A stretch of 64,000 bases of DNA. Source: CBDFMG01 sp965221205 [NCBI: bacterium] (GTDB lineage Bacteria; SM23-31). Below the pieces are notes generated by a model that worked only from the letters and a program-made list of their open reading frames with translations, had not been told where the DNA came from and did no database searches. Where the stretch lies: contig OZ244870.1 of NCBI GenBank assembly GCA_965221205.1, positions 372,001 through 436,000 of the forward strand, read 5' to 3'. Below, in pieces: positions 47,501-58,005 of the stretch. A program made the translations under genes and the position numbers. Position 1 is the first letter of the stretch, and every line of letters starts with the position of its first letter.

Positions 47501-48803
47501 GTGGAAGCTATATCATCAGTTACGGGCGGCGCCAATAGTATTCAAACATTAGTTGATCAGTTTATGGTACCGGAGAGACAGCCGATCACCGATCTGGAGT
47601 CGTCAAAGACCAATCTGAACAGACGGGTTGCGCTCAATACGCTCAGTAAAAAGTCTGCCACTTCGAGCAATACCAGCTTTTTGACAGTATCCGCATCATC
47701 ATCAGCACTTGTAGAAATTACGCAGTAAATTATAGACAGATTGGCATCGAATGACACCGGCATTTCGCGGCAACTTGATCTATCAGGAACGTTTCTTGCC
47801 GGAGCATCGCTTGGTCTTCAGGAATTTACGATTTCAGTCGGAAGCGACGGTCCCATTACCATCAGTGTGAATGTTGAAGCTGCAGACACCGATGAAGACG
47901 TCATGAATAAAGTCCGGGATGCGATCAATGAATCGGATCTCGAAGGAGTATCGGTTTCGGTCATTCATGATACGTCAACCACGGCTCGTCTGGTCATTAA
48001 AGGTTCAAAAGCCGTATCAGAAAAAGCGCTGGATCTGACCGAGATTAACGGTTCGAACATCCTAAGAAAATTAAAATATCTCACTAACGGTGGTAACAAA
48101 TGGCAGACAACCGGAACCAATGGCGGTTTTCTTCAGCAAAATACCACCGATCTCGATGCCCTGCTTAATGTCGACGGCGTCGACATTGTCAAGGGTACCA
48201 ATGAAATCAGCGATATCATCGACGGCGTTACATTTAAGTTTCTGAGGGCTCAGGAAACCGATGATTCTCCTCTGACAATCACCATCACCAATGACACAAC
48301 AAGTGCCAAAGCCGAAATTGAGACTTTCATTGAGAAATATAATGCCGCGATAACCTAATTTGAACGAGAAGGCAAAAGTCGATACAACCAATTTCATCAG
48401 GGGGGACTTTACCGGAGATGCCGTCTTTACGGGGCTGAAATTCGGACTGAGAAGCCTTATTTCCGATTTCAGTCACCGACCTGCCGAGCGGAGATTTACA
48501 GTTCCTTTCACAGATCGGACTCGATGTATCACGTGAGGGAACCATTTCGATCAAAGACAGCGAAAAGCTCAATGAAGCGCTGACGACCAAAACTGATCAG
48601 GTCACAAATCTGTTCTCGTCAGAAAACGGCGTTGCTAAGTAACTTGATTCGCTGCTCGACCGATTTGTCGATTCAGAGGGAGCCGTTGACAGAGGAAAAG
48701 ACAGTGTAAAAAGACAAATTACGAGTATTGACACCCGGATCAAAAATCATGAAGCCCGGTTTCTCGTTCAGGAAGCGAGCCTCAGAAGAAAATTTACCGT
48801 CCC
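47501..48803 (+). pseudogene. fliD: Flagellar filament cap protein FliD, decayed
   Basis: FliD caps the growing flagellar filament. The order of its domains is readable. The N-terminal heptad region starts at GTG 47501 (NSIQTLVDQFMVPERQPI). The FliD_N domain (47741-48358) has GLQEFTISVGSDGPITISV and DLDALLNVDGVDIVKGTNE. The C-terminal domain has LPSGDLQFLSQIGLDVSREG, KDSEKLNEALTTKTDQVTN and LDSLLDRFVDSEGAVDRG. Stops at 47726 and 48640 and frame changes near 48355 and 48470 break it, and the last helix runs into unrelated sequence after FTVPK. It keeps a strong ribosome-binding site. No other intact flagellar gene is present. Confidence 0.85.
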
Positions 48804-49008
48804 CAAAATAATCTTACACACTGGTATTTATCAATACGAGAACATTTCAGTTATAGTTAAAAAGCATATTTTCATCCCGGTTTTCCGTATTTACGCCAAA
48901 AGGATTAAAGAACTATTGTTCTTCGCCCAATTCCAGATTAATCATTTGAATTTTCACAAATTTTATAGTACATTTGTGCCTTTGACTATGCAAAATCAGG
49001 GGTGAAGC

Positions 49009-49680
49009 ATGGCAACATTAGAGAGATTATTCGGCAGGTCACCTTTCGGTGCGCTGCAGGAACATATGTACATTGTCAAGAAATGTGTTAATCTGATTAT
49101 TCCGTTTTTTGAAGCTGAGATTTCAGGAGACAAAGGAAAAGCAAAAACCATTGCACAGCAGATTTTTGATCTTGAAGATAAAGCAGATGATGTAAAAAAT
49201 ACGCTGCGTGATAATTTACCCCGGTCCCTCTTTATGCCTATCAGCAGGCATGATCTTCTTGAAATGCTTCACATTCAGGACCAGATTGCAGATACCGCGC
49301 AAGACATCAGTACTATATTAACACTTCGTCATCTGACTATTCCGGATAATATTGTTGCCGATCTTAGAGAATATGTCGATAGTTCAATTAAAGTTTGTTA
49401 TATGGCTGTGGAAATTTCTGAAAGATTTGATAAGCTTTTGGATGCTTCTTTTTTAGGTACGGAAGCACAGCGTGTCCTCGGTATGATTACCGAATTAAAT
49501 AAACTTGAGCGTGAGAACGATCAGGCTGGATTAAATCTTGCACATAAGATTGTGGTCATTGAAAAAGAACTCACTCCGGTAGAGGTCTTCCTCTGGTTTA
49601 AGTTAAGTGATCTTATCGGGAATCTTGCTGATTATGCCCAGAAAATGGCTAATCTTATGCGTTTAACAATAGCTAAATAA
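49009..49680 (+). CDS. PhoU-like DUF47 protein, phosphate transport partner
   Basis: 223-residue all-helical protein of the DUF47/TIGR00153 family, distantly related to PhoU. It begins with LERLFGRSPFGALQEHM, followed by IFDLEDKADDVKNTLRDNLPRS (about residue 60), the acidic metal-binding helix typical of the family. It starts after AGGGGTGAAGC and is followed 17 bases later by a PiT transporter. DUF47-pit pairs are common, and the DUF47 protein is thought to regulate the low-affinity phosphate carrier. Confidence 0.9.
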   Translation: MATLERLFGRSPFGALQEHMYIVKKCVNLIIPFFEAEISGDKGKAKTIAQQIFDLEDKADDVKNTLRDNLPRSLFMPISRHDLLEMLHIQDQIADTAQDISTILTLRHLTIPDNIVADLREYVDSSIKVCYMAVEISERFDKLLDASFLGTEAQRVLGMITELNKLERENDQAGLNLAHKIVVIEKELTPVEVFLWFKLSDLIGNLADYAQKMANLMRLTIAK

Positions 49681-49697
49681 TTGTTCCTATAGATTCG

Positions 49698-51131
49698 ATG
49701 ATTAGTTTAGATATAGTGTTGTTAAGCCTTGCCCTTGTTTTTGGCCTCTACATGGCTTGGAATATTGGGGCAAATGATGTTGCGAACGCAATGGGAACCT
49801 CAGTAGGTTCAGGTGTTTTAACTCTGCGCCAGGCCGTAATTGTCGCTGCAATACTCGAGTTTGCCGGCGCCTTTCTGGTCGGTGCACATGTGACGAATAC
49901 TGTCAGAAAAGGCCTTTTTAACCCCGAAATCTTTTCTCAAGATTTATACAGCCTTGTTTATGGAATGCTTGCTGCGCTGCTCGCAGCAGGTGCATGGCTC
50001 CAGATTGCAACATTTTTCGGATGGCCTGTCTCCACAACTCATTCTATTGTTGGAGCAGTTGTTGGATTTGTTCTCATTCTCCAGGGATATGACGCGATTA
50101 ACTGGATGAAAGTTGGTAATGTTGCTGCAAGTTGGGTTGTATCACCCCTCATGAGCGGAGTGATATCTTATACAATTTTCTCGATAATTCGAAAGAAAAT
50201 ATTCTTTGCGAACGACCCATTTCAGGCAACAAAGCGGGCTGTGCCTTATTTAGTATTTTCCGTATTTTTTGTTCTCACCTTCGTCTTTGTATTCAAGGGG
50301 CTTGCCAATTTGAATCTTGATCTTGAATTGTCGCAAGCGCTGCTCATCTCTTCACTGGTAGGGTTGTGTGCTTCCGGAGTTGGAAAAGTTCTTGTCGATA
50401 AATATTATTGGAGGCATCAAAATGACACATCTACTTCTCAAGGATTGGACCTCGGTGAAGATGTTCCTGACACGGCAGAATTGGAAAAAGTACCTGAAAT
50501 ACTCGGATATATTTCAGATGATTCTAACGGTGATTTAAAGCGACGAGTATCATCAATCGAAAAAGAATTAAGCCGTCTGATCTCAAAAATCAGTCCCGAA
50601 AGACAAGTAGAAAGTTGCCAGCACACGGAGAAAATTTTTGGTAAACTGCAGATATTGAGCGCTTGCTTTGTAGCGTTTTCACATGGGGCAAACGATGTGG
50701 CAAATGCAATCGGTCCACTCGCTGCAGTGGTTGACATTCTGCTGACGAAATCGGTGTCAATGGAAGTTGCTGTACCTATGTGGATTCTTGCACTCGGCGG
50801 TGTGGGTATTGTTATCGGACTTGCAACATGGGGGTACAAAGTTATTTTCACAATCGGAGAAAAAATAACCGAGTTGACTCCGACACGTGGTTTTGCCGCG
50901 GAGTTTGGCGCTGCAATCACTATTGCACTTGCATCACGTTTAGGTCTCCCAATATCGACAACGCACACTTTAGTAGGCGCAGTTCTTGGAGTCGGTTTTG
51001 CGCGCGGAGTCCGCTCGATTAATTTGAAAGTACTGAGAGACATTGTAGCCTCATGGTTCATTACACTTCCTGCCAGTGCAGCTCTGGCTATAATATTTAT
51101 GCACATACTGCGTTTTGCTTTCGGAAGTTAA
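49698..51131 (+). CDS. Low-affinity inorganic phosphate transporter (PiT)
   Basis: 477-residue membrane symporter for phosphate. The two inverted PiT signature repeats are both present: GANDVANAMG near residue 25 and GANDVANAIG near residue 330. Each is followed in the adjoining helices by PVSTTHSIVGAVVG and PISTTHTLVGAVLG. A soluble charged loop (about residues 235-305) separates the halves. It is co-transcribed with the DUF47 gene; mgtE follows on the same strand after 66 bases. Confidence 0.93.
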   Translation: MISLDIVLLSLALVFGLYMAWNIGANDVANAMGTSVGSGVLTLRQAVIVAAILEFAGAFLVGAHVTNTVRKGLFNPEIFSQDLYSLVYGMLAALLAAGAWLQIATFFGWPVSTTHSIVGAVVGFVLILQGYDAINWMKVGNVAASWVVSPLMSGVISYTIFSIIRKKIFFANDPFQATKRAVPYLVFSVFFVLTFVFVFKGLANLNLDLELSQALLISSLVGLCASGVGKVLVDKYYWRHQNDTSTSQGLDLGEDVPDTAELEKVPEILGYISDDSNGDLKRRVSSIEKELSRLISKISPERQVESCQHTEKIFGKLQILSACFVAFSHGANDVANAIGPLAAVVDILLTKSVSMEVAVPMWILALGGVGIVIGLATWGYKVIFTIGEKITELTPTRGFAAEFGAAITIALASRLGLPISTTHTLVGAVLGVGFARGVRSINLKVLRDIVASWFITLPASAALAIIFMHILRFAFGS

Positions 51132-51197
51132 CGTGAGATTTCATAACAATGTAATAGATATCCAATCACGTTTGAAGACTATCACCTGGTGGTTTCT

Positions 51198-52574
51198 ATG
51201 AAAATTCAGGTTCAGCAAATTACCGATACTATTCGGAGACTAATCAGGAGAGATGCATTCGCACACCTGAAAAAAATTCTTAACAAAACACACCCGGCCG
51301 ATATTGCACATATCTATCGGTTTCTCACCAATCATGAACAGACCGTATTGTTTGGCATTCTTCAGGACAATGTAGAGATAGCGGCTGAAGTTTTGGCTGA
51401 AATGGAAATAGTTCACGCAGCACAACTTCTTGAATCAATTGAACCGGACAAAATAACCAGTATCCTCAGAAAAATGCTCCCGGACGACCGAGTTGATATT
51501 ATCGATAACTTGTCTGACGAGGTGTCCGATGCGGTGATGAATCTCATGAAGAAAGCCGAATCGGAGGAGATTGAGCAGCTTATCGGTTACGATAAAAATA
51601 CCGCCGGCGGTATTATGACGACCGATTTTCTATCCCTTAATGAAGAGCTGACCTCGAAAGAAGCAATCGAAGTACTCCAGAAATCGAGTGAAGTGGAAAC
51701 ATTCTTCTATCTCTATGTTGTCGACGACAGAAATCATCTTGTGGGAGTCATTTCCCTTCGGCAGCTCATCGTAAAGCCAGGTAACACTAAGCTCAAAGAC
51801 CTGATGCAGAAAGATATGATCAGTGTCGATACAAGTGTAGACCAAGAAGATGTCGCCCGTCTCGTTGCACGGTACAACATACTCGCCATTCCGGTAGTTG
51901 ATGAAGAGAATAAACTGGTCGGTGCCGTAACGGTCGACGACACGATCGATGTGCTCCGGGATGAGGCAACAGAAGATATTCTAAAGATGGCCGGAACCAG
52001 TAAAAAAGAGATAGTTGAGAAATCTGTTTTTTCGAGCGTAAAAGTCAGGTCACCTTGGCTTCTTGCCAGTCTTGCCGGCGGTCTTATTGCCGCCATAGTC
52101 ATAGACAGTTTTGAATCGATACTCCAGCAAATTATTCTCCTTTCAGCGTTTTTGCCTGTTATTATCGGTATGGGAGGTAATGTCGGTGTGCAATCGACAA
52201 CACTCATGGTCCGGGGATTGGCAACCGGCCGGATCAATGTGAAACATATCTGGCATGTTCTTTTCAAAGAGATGACCGTCGGTCTTTCACTCGGTTTCTG
52301 TTACGGTATACTTTTAAGTGTGACAACGCTCTTTCTGACCTCCTTCGGTTTTTATTCTGCCACATCTAATATCAGCATCACCTCACTCGGCACAATTGTG
52401 GGTCTGGGCATCTTTACCTCAATGGTTATTGCCACAACGGTAGGTACGTTAATTCCAATAGTATTTGCAAAACTTCAGATTGATCCAGCACTTGCTTCAG
52501 GGCCATTCGTCACTACAGCTATCGACATTCTCGGTGTGGGTTCCTATTTGCTCATAGCAACAATGTTAATGTAA
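51198..52574 (+). CDS. mgtE: Magnesium transporter MgtE
   Basis: Mg2+ channel gated by internal Mg2+, 458 residues from ATG 51198 (MKIQVQQITDTIRRLI); GTG 51189 is an alternative. It has an N-terminal superhelical domain (HPADIAHIYRFLTNHEQ, LLESIEPDKITSILRKM), a CBS pair (YDKNTAGGIMTTDFLSL, DLMQKDMISVDTSVDQEDVA), then five membrane helices with the pore-lining LPVIIGMGGNVGVQSTTLMV near residue 320. All parts are intact. The downstream ppx/gppA gene starts 4 bases after its stop. Confidence 0.95.
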   Translation: MKIQVQQITDTIRRLIRRDAFAHLKKILNKTHPADIAHIYRFLTNHEQTVLFGILQDNVEIAAEVLAEMEIVHAAQLLESIEPDKITSILRKMLPDDRVDIIDNLSDEVSDAVMNLMKKAESEEIEQLIGYDKNTAGGIMTTDFLSLNEELTSKEAIEVLQKSSEVETFFYLYVVDDRNHLVGVISLRQLIVKPGNTKLKDLMQKDMISVDTSVDQEDVARLVARYNILAIPVVDEENKLVGAVTVDDTIDVLRDEATEDILKMAGTSKKEIVEKSVFSSVKVRSPWLLASLAGGLIAAIVIDSFESILQQIILLSAFLPVIIGMGGNVGVQSTTLMVRGLATGRINVKHIWHVLFKEMTVGLSLGFCYGILLSVTTLFLTSFGFYSATSNISITSLGTIVGLGIFTSMVIATTVGTLIPIVFAKLQIDPALASGPFVTTAIDILGVGSYLLIATMLM

Positions 52575-52578
52575 TTAC

Positions 52579-53510
52579 ATGCGAAAAGCTGTCATCGATA
52601 TTGGTACAAATTCCGTACTTATGCTTATCGCGGACATCGGGGAAGATAGTTCCTACTGTGTTGTTTGGGAATGTGCCCGTATTCCTCGTCTTGGAGAAGG
52701 TATTACAACATCATCGGTTATCGATTCTTCCGCTCTTGAAAGAACAGTTGCGGTTCTGCAAGACTATTTTCCGCACTGTGCAGAGATATGCAAGTAGAGC
52801 ATATCGGCTGTATAGGTACGGAAGTTTTCAGACGTGCAGAAAACAATATTGATGTTCTTGACCACATTCAGAAAGAGACAGGTTTTTCTGTCTCAATTTT
52901 ATCCGGAGAAGAGGAGGCGCACCTTTCGTTTATTTCAGCTGTTAGGGAAAATTCATCCAATGCCGGATCCTACATAGTGATTGATGTGGGCGGAGGAAGT
53001 ACGGAAATTATTCGCGGCCTCGATCTCTCGCGTGTCGATTCGGTGAGTATCCCACAGGGAGCGGTAATCTTGACCGAGCAGTACATTAATAACGATCCAC
53101 CCCGACTTAATGAGTGTACAGCAATGCGTACCGCAATTCACAAGAGCATGCAGCAATATCTCACACCCGAGCCATCGGTATTCCTGATCGGAATCGGAGG
53201 TACGGTAACGACACTTGCAGCAGTGTATCATAAAATGGAGAAGTTTAATCCTGAGACGATTGACAAAACCATTCTCACGACCGACACAGTGAAGGAGATC
53301 TTGAACCGGTTGACCTCATTGACAACACACGAACGGGCCGGTTTACCCGGTATGGAAGCCGGTAGAGCAGATATTATGGTAGGAGGAACTGTACTCCTAC
53401 TCGAAATCATGCAACTTCTTGCAGTATCATCTGTCTAGGTCAGTACAAAAGGTGTCAGATTTGGTTATTTGTTGTCGGAAATGGGGAAAAATAGTAAAAC
53501 AGATGTATAA
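52579..53510 (+). pseudogene. Exopolyphosphatase/guanosine pentaphosphatase (Ppx/GppA), broken
   Basis: Ppx/GppA enzymes degrade polyphosphate or pppGpp. The ASKHA-fold motifs are recognisable: AVIDIGTNSVLMLIAD at the start, SGEEEAHLSFIS, VIDVGGGSTEI, GIGGTVTTLAAV, and LPGMEAGRADIMVGG. The front (52579-52797) and the rest (52788-53438) are in different frames, joined near 52788. An in-frame TAG at 53436-53438 precedes the usual last residues (STKGVRFGYLLSEMG). It therefore has one frameshift and one nonsense codon. The neighbouring phosphate carrier gives it a phosphate context. Confidence 0.82.
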
Positions 53511-53585
53511 AGCACTTTCAATTTTCTATTTTAATATATACTTAATTGCCCGATAAAAACAGCCGTCCGATTTATGGAAAGTAGG

Positions 53586-54285
53586 ATGAATCAGGATCAA
53601 ACACTTCCAATCTGGAATAACTTCCTGTTACCTTACAGATTCGGTCACATCGAGGCTCAGTGCATTTTTCAAGAGAATTACTTTTCCGGTCAATCCTTCC
53701 TTCAAGCGTCGATTATGTTCAGGCTGCTAAGATAGTTATGCAAGTTGAAAACCGTTTGCAAGAGGAGAGAGGACAAAAATTTTCTTCTGATACTATTGCT
53801 TAGTTAGCAAAAAGTAATCTTTCGGTAATTGCAGGTACTGAAGCGGTAGAGTGCCTTACTGTGTGGAAGAAGTTCATGAAAACTCACACTCCGTTTATTA
53901 TTATAGTGAACGGCCTTCTTGGACTAGGTATGGAGGGTCTTGCACAATCAGCTGCGTTCAGATTCGGTATACAGATTGTCATTTCTCCGGATATGCTAAA
54001 AAAATTGGTATTCGGGAGACTAGAGATAAAGCACTTCAAACTGATGAAAAGATGGATACACCGATCGAAGCACTGTGGAACCTTCAGAAACATCTTGTGA
54101 CAGAGTCGGCACATTACGGTATACCGGTCGTAAAGCTTACACATTTCGATTCTGCAGTTTCAAAAATCATGCAGCTTGCAGTTCAGGAAATAGAAAAACA
54201 GATATCAAAAGAGAGACCTTTTGAGAATGCACTTGAGAACCTACGGACTCTCTTGGAAGAAGTACATGCCCCTGCAAAACATTGA
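53586..54285 (+). pseudogene. Decayed P-loop kinase, possibly 2-phosphoglycerate kinase-like
   Basis: Readable pieces: LPYRFGHIEAQCIF near the start, VENRLQEERGQKFSSDTIA, KKFMKTHTPFIIIVNGLLGLG, AFRFGIQIVISPDMLKK, and, after frame changes near 54000, EALWNLQKHLVTESAHYGIP ending KERPFENALENLRTLLEEV. The layout resembles 2-phosphoglycerate kinases, whose P-loop precedes an A-x-R-x-G-I-xxV-x-S-x-D-M segment. Here the P-loop is NGLLGLGMEG and lacks the GKS/T, so nucleotide binding is lost. At least three frame changes or stops occur. Confidence in the family is moderate. Confidence 0.5.
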
Positions 54286-54342
54286 TGGTATTACTTAGTA
54301 TTAAATAAATGTAATAATCGCAATCTAATCAGGACAGTATAT

Positions 54343-55038
54343 ATGACACGGCATTTCCCCAAAATTGCTCATGCATCGGGCTTAGATTTCTTTTCGCTTC
54401 TTCAAAAACGGAGGAGCATTAGGGCATATAAACCTGCACAGATACCACAGGAAAAAGTTGATGCAGTGATATCTGCCGGACAACATGCTCCGTCAGGCGC
54501 ACACCGCCATCCATGGTTGTGCAAAGCTGTGTCCGATGGCAATACGAAACATCAAATTCGGGAAAAATGTGAGATTGCCGATAAAGAGTGGCACGACCAA
54601 GCGAGTAAACGGTTGCAAAATTGGTTGAAAGCAAAACATATAACGGTGGAAAAAAGATTTTTGACAGACGCCCCTGTCCTCCTTGCTGTTTTTGGCAATA
54701 CACATGATCCTTACTGGCTTGAGTCGGTATGGATCTGTGTCGGATACATGATGCTTGCCGCTGTCGATCAGGGACTCGGTACGGTAACCTACACTCCCGG
54801 GAATAAAGAATTCATGAATGAAATTCTTGATGTACCGAAATATTACGATGCACAGGCGATTTTGCCACTCGGTTTTCCGCTAATTGAACCGCAGAAATCC
54901 GCAAAAAAACAGACACAGTTGGAGCATGAAGCACTCAAAGAGATCGATAGGGAAAAATCGTTGTCGAATCCAAATCGGCCGAAATCATGCGCTCTGTCAA
55001 TAACCTTTGATATTCAGGACGGATTAAGCCTGTGTTGA
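54343..55038 (+). CDS. Nitroreductase family flavoprotein
   Basis: 231-residue FMN-dependent oxidoreductase. The N-terminal RRSIRAYKPAQIPQEKVD (about residues 26-43) holds the FMN phosphate-binding arginines, and APSGAHRHPW (about 51-60) matches the family's second FMN segment. AAVDQGLGTVTYTP is near residue 142, and ILPLGFPLIEP is the usual C-terminal part. The last 35 residues are a non-conserved extension. The gene is intact and its substrate is unknown. Confidence 0.87.
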   Translation: MTRHFPKIAHASGLDFFSLLQKRRSIRAYKPAQIPQEKVDAVISAGQHAPSGAHRHPWLCKAVSDGNTKHQIREKCEIADKEWHDQASKRLQNWLKAKHITVEKRFLTDAPVLLAVFGNTHDPYWLESVWICVGYMMLAAVDQGLGTVTYTPGNKEFMNEILDVPKYYDAQAILPLGFPLIEPQKSAKKQTQLEHEALKEIDREKSLSNPNRPKSCALSITFDIQDGLSLC

Positions 55039-55189
55039 AAATCAAAACACAAAACAAAGCAATACACCCGACAAGCGGGGGATTGCTTGCTAGCTGCTGA
55101 AAGCCACACATAGAGATAAGCATGAAGCTGAAATTGACAACTAGAACTTTGCAAGAGAAGAGGCATCAAAATTTGCAGAGAAGGAGACC

Positions 55190-55781
55190 TCATATAATGA
55201 GCCTTCTCTCTATGGAATAACTGATGGCAAGGCAATTGGTACATATCTTGAGCACAAGTTCACGACTTACCTTGCAGATATTTACGATTATGAACTAGGC
55301 AATTCCGCATCTGGAATTGATCTTCCTGGCCTTGGTGTCGATATAAAAGTAACTAGCGTTAAACAACCGCAGTCTTCATGTCCTTTTGAGTCTGCATCTC
55401 AAAAGATATTCGGTCTTGGTTATCATTTGCTCATTTTTGTGTATAAGAAAACTGATGATGAAAAGAATAAAACCGGACGGACGGCTTAATATGCAACACA
55501 CAATCTTCGTAGAAAAAGAACGCACAGCGGACTTTCAAACTACAAAAGGATTGTTAGATATTTTAAATCGAGAAGGCAATAAAGACGATGTTATCACCTT
55601 TATCATTGAGAGGAATTTACCCGTAGATGAAATTGGCGCGAAACAACTTGCCGAAGAAATTCTAGGAACACCACCTAATCAAGGCTATTTGACAATCTCA
55701 AACGCCCTTCAATGGAGGCTTCAATATGGTAGAATTATCCAAAAAGCTGGAGCAGTTTCAGGCATCTCACGTGTTCATTAA
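55190..55781 (+). pseudogene. Type II-like restriction endonuclease, frameshifted at a 4-base repeat
   Basis: The first part reads SYNEPSLYGITDGKAIGTYL, NSASGIDLPGLGVDIKVTS (a PD-(D/E)XK-like GID-x6-DIK site) and SQKIFGLGYHLLIFVYKK. Around 55475-55487 the DNA contains ACGG twice in tandem. Removing one unit restores the frame to LNMQHTIFVEKERTADFQTT and ISNALQWRLQYGRIIQKAG, which runs to 55781. The N-terminal boundary is unclear because TAG at 55141-55143 closes the frame upstream. A methyltransferase gene starts 4 bases after its stop, completing a restriction-modification pair. Confidence 0.7.
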
Positions 55782-55784
55782 ATA

Positions 55785-57291
55785 GTGGCTAAAAAATCAA
55801 TTGAAAAATGGCAATATGGTGACTTTCAGACACCTGTTGAACTCGCAAGAAAAGTAGTCGAGGTTCTGAAACAGAATCACGGTATTGATCCTGACATTAT
55901 AATTGAACCAACTTGTGGAAAAGGTGAGTTTATCATAGCTTCTTACGAAGGATTCAAGAAATCTAATATTTTAGGTTTTGAGATAAATCCTGAGTATGTT
56001 GACGAGGCTAACTCTTCTCTAAAAAAATTTTGGCAACAAACCGTGTAGAAATCAACGAATCCGATTTTTTTCGTACTGACTGGAGAAAAATACTGTCTTC
56101 GCTACAAGGGTATATCCTTGTTATTGGGAATCCACCTTGGGTTACAAACAGTGAGTTAGGTGTTCTCAACAGCACAAACCTCCCCGAAAAATCTAACTTT
56201 CAAAACAGGAAAGGTATTGAGGCAATCACAGGTTCAGGAAATTTTGATATTTCTGAATGGATGTTGTTGCAGCATATTAAGTGGCTTTTAAAGCGTGAGG
56301 GGGCAATTGCATTTCTATGTAAGTATGCAGTTGCACGTAAAGTAATGCGGCAAGCTAGACAGAGCATAGAACATCGTTTTTTTGGGTATATATACCCGAT
56401 CGACGCAAAAGCGTACTTTGGCGCATCTGTAGAAGCATGTCTTTTTGTCCTAACAACAGATCTTGGAAATGCCGATTGTGAAGTATATGAATCATTAGAC
56501 TCTGTTAAACCTTCTCACATAATCGGTGAGCGAGACGGGTTCATTGTGAGTGATACATATCACTACGAGAAATGGAGATACTTGAGAAGTCAAGACCCAC
56601 GGTACATCTGGCGTTCTGGAATTAAACATGATTGTTCAAAGATCATGGAATTACAACCAGTTGGTGATAGCTACAAAAATGGATTAGGCGAGACTATCAA
56701 GCTTGAAAAAGATTATATATACCCTCTACTAAAAAGTTCTGATCTCGGAAATGGAAGAATTAATTCTTATAGAAAAGTAGTGCTGATAACCCAAAAGACT
56801 GTCGGTGAGGACACATCAAAAATCAAAGAGATTGCCCCAAATACTTGGAAATACTTAGTCGAGCACAGAGAATATTTGGACAAAAGAAGAAGCTCAATTT
56901 ACAACAACAAGCCTTATTTTTCTATATTTGGTATAGGGGGCCCTACTCTTTCAAGCAGTGGAAAATTGCAATATCTGGCTTATACAAAAGATTGAAGTTC
57001 AGTCTTGTCGGGCCACTAGATGGGAGCATTGTAGTATTTGATGACACTGTGAATTTTCTATCTTTTGACAGTGAGGAAGAAGCTAAGTTTATTTATCATT
57101 TAGTTACATCGTCCCCGGCTCTGGAATTCTTAGAGTCAATGATATTTTTGGATGAAAAAAGGCCTATTACAACAGAAATTTTGAGACGATTATCTTTTAA
57201 AGAAGCAGCTCATGAACTTGGTGAATTTGATAAATATCTACTCTGGGTGGAAACAGACTTAAGTGCCTCAACAGGTCAGTTAGAGTCTTGA
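55785..57291 (+). pseudogene. N6-adenine DNA methyltransferase, two frameshifts
   Basis: Three pieces form one methyltransferase of about 500 residues. Piece one (55785-56048) has GDFQTPVELARKVVEVL and motif I IIIEPTCGKGEFI. Piece two (56030-56995) has motif IV VIGNPPWVTNSELG, SEWMLLQHIKWLLKR and a specificity region. Piece three (56845-57291) ends FLDEKRPITTEILRRL. The shifts fall near 56035 and 56930, the latter beside a GGGGGCCC run. NPPW indicates adenine methylation. It pairs with the upstream nuclease, and both are broken, so the system is probably inactive. Confidence 0.78.
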
Positions 57292-57456
57292 CCGGTTACG
57301 CGAGAGCGGTCGACACCATCAGATCGTGGCGGCAGCTTGCCCCATCAATCACGCCGAGATGCAGCCATCGCAGTAATTGAAAAATATCCGACATGTTTCC
57401 AGGAGAGGGTGAATGATCTCCTGTAGTGGGAAGCGTAATTAACGAGTCGTAGTTCT

Positions 57457-58005
57457 ATGTCCGACGATTTGAAAACAGCAAAAACCGCTCTCGCCAAGCT
57501 CCATCAAGACATCCTCGGTGCCAATCCACATTGGCAGGACATCTTCAATCAGGCCACCGCAACAAGTCGTATTGGCGGGAGTTTGAGTGCCGCTCATCCT
57601 GCCTTTGTTTTGCCTGGGACCATCCGCGAAATCTGTACCACAGGCTTTGCTCTCGAGACCCTTCGCCTCTGGGATGAACGGGATGAGGAAGATGTTGGTA
57701 CGGAGATCCAACTCGTCTCCGCATGGATCCCTGGTAATCCCAATCAGCAGTATCTTGTGCATGAAGGCAGCCCCACTCGACGCGCTAGGGTACTGTATGT
57801 TTGTCGAGAGCTGAACAACGATCCGCTCACGGAATTCTTGACGCATGACACACGGGCGCTCGTGAAGCTGTTCGAGTTATTCAATCGAGTCCATGAGTTG
57901 GAGATAGAACTGACAGACAAACAGCTAAGAGCCATATTTCTCAAGACCGACTCGTCACTCCCAAGGTGGAATATTTTGAGATTCTGGCAAAGACCACAAC
58001 CCTAG
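57457..58005 (+). CDS. Hypothetical protein
   Basis: 182 residues, cytoplasmic, no recognised domain. Readable features are a helical N-terminus (DDLKTAKTALAKLHQDILGA), a central beta-rich part (TEIQLVSAWIPGNPNQQYLV) and a helical C-terminus (DTRALVKLFELFNRVHELEI). It is somewhat GC-richer than the methyltransferase before it, which suggests separate origin. Its 3' end overlaps the opposing nuclease gene by about 50 bases, so one of the two ends may be inexact. Confidence 0.5.
   Translation: MSDDLKTAKTALAKLHQDILGANPHWQDIFNQATATSRIGGSLSAAHPAFVLPGTIREICTTGFALETLRLWDERDEEDVGTEIQLVSAWIPGNPNQQYLVHEGSPTRRARVLYVCRELNNDPLTEFLTHDTRALVKLFELFNRVHELEIELTDKQLRAIFLKTDSSLPRWNILRFWQRPQP

Noticed and set aside
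53436-53438. In-frame TAG codons in ppx/gppA (and at 41782 in the DUF4145 gene) as pyrrolysine or a recoded amber
   Set aside because: The sites are not conserved functional positions, the genes carry other damage or lie in a decayed island, and no pyl genes are present.
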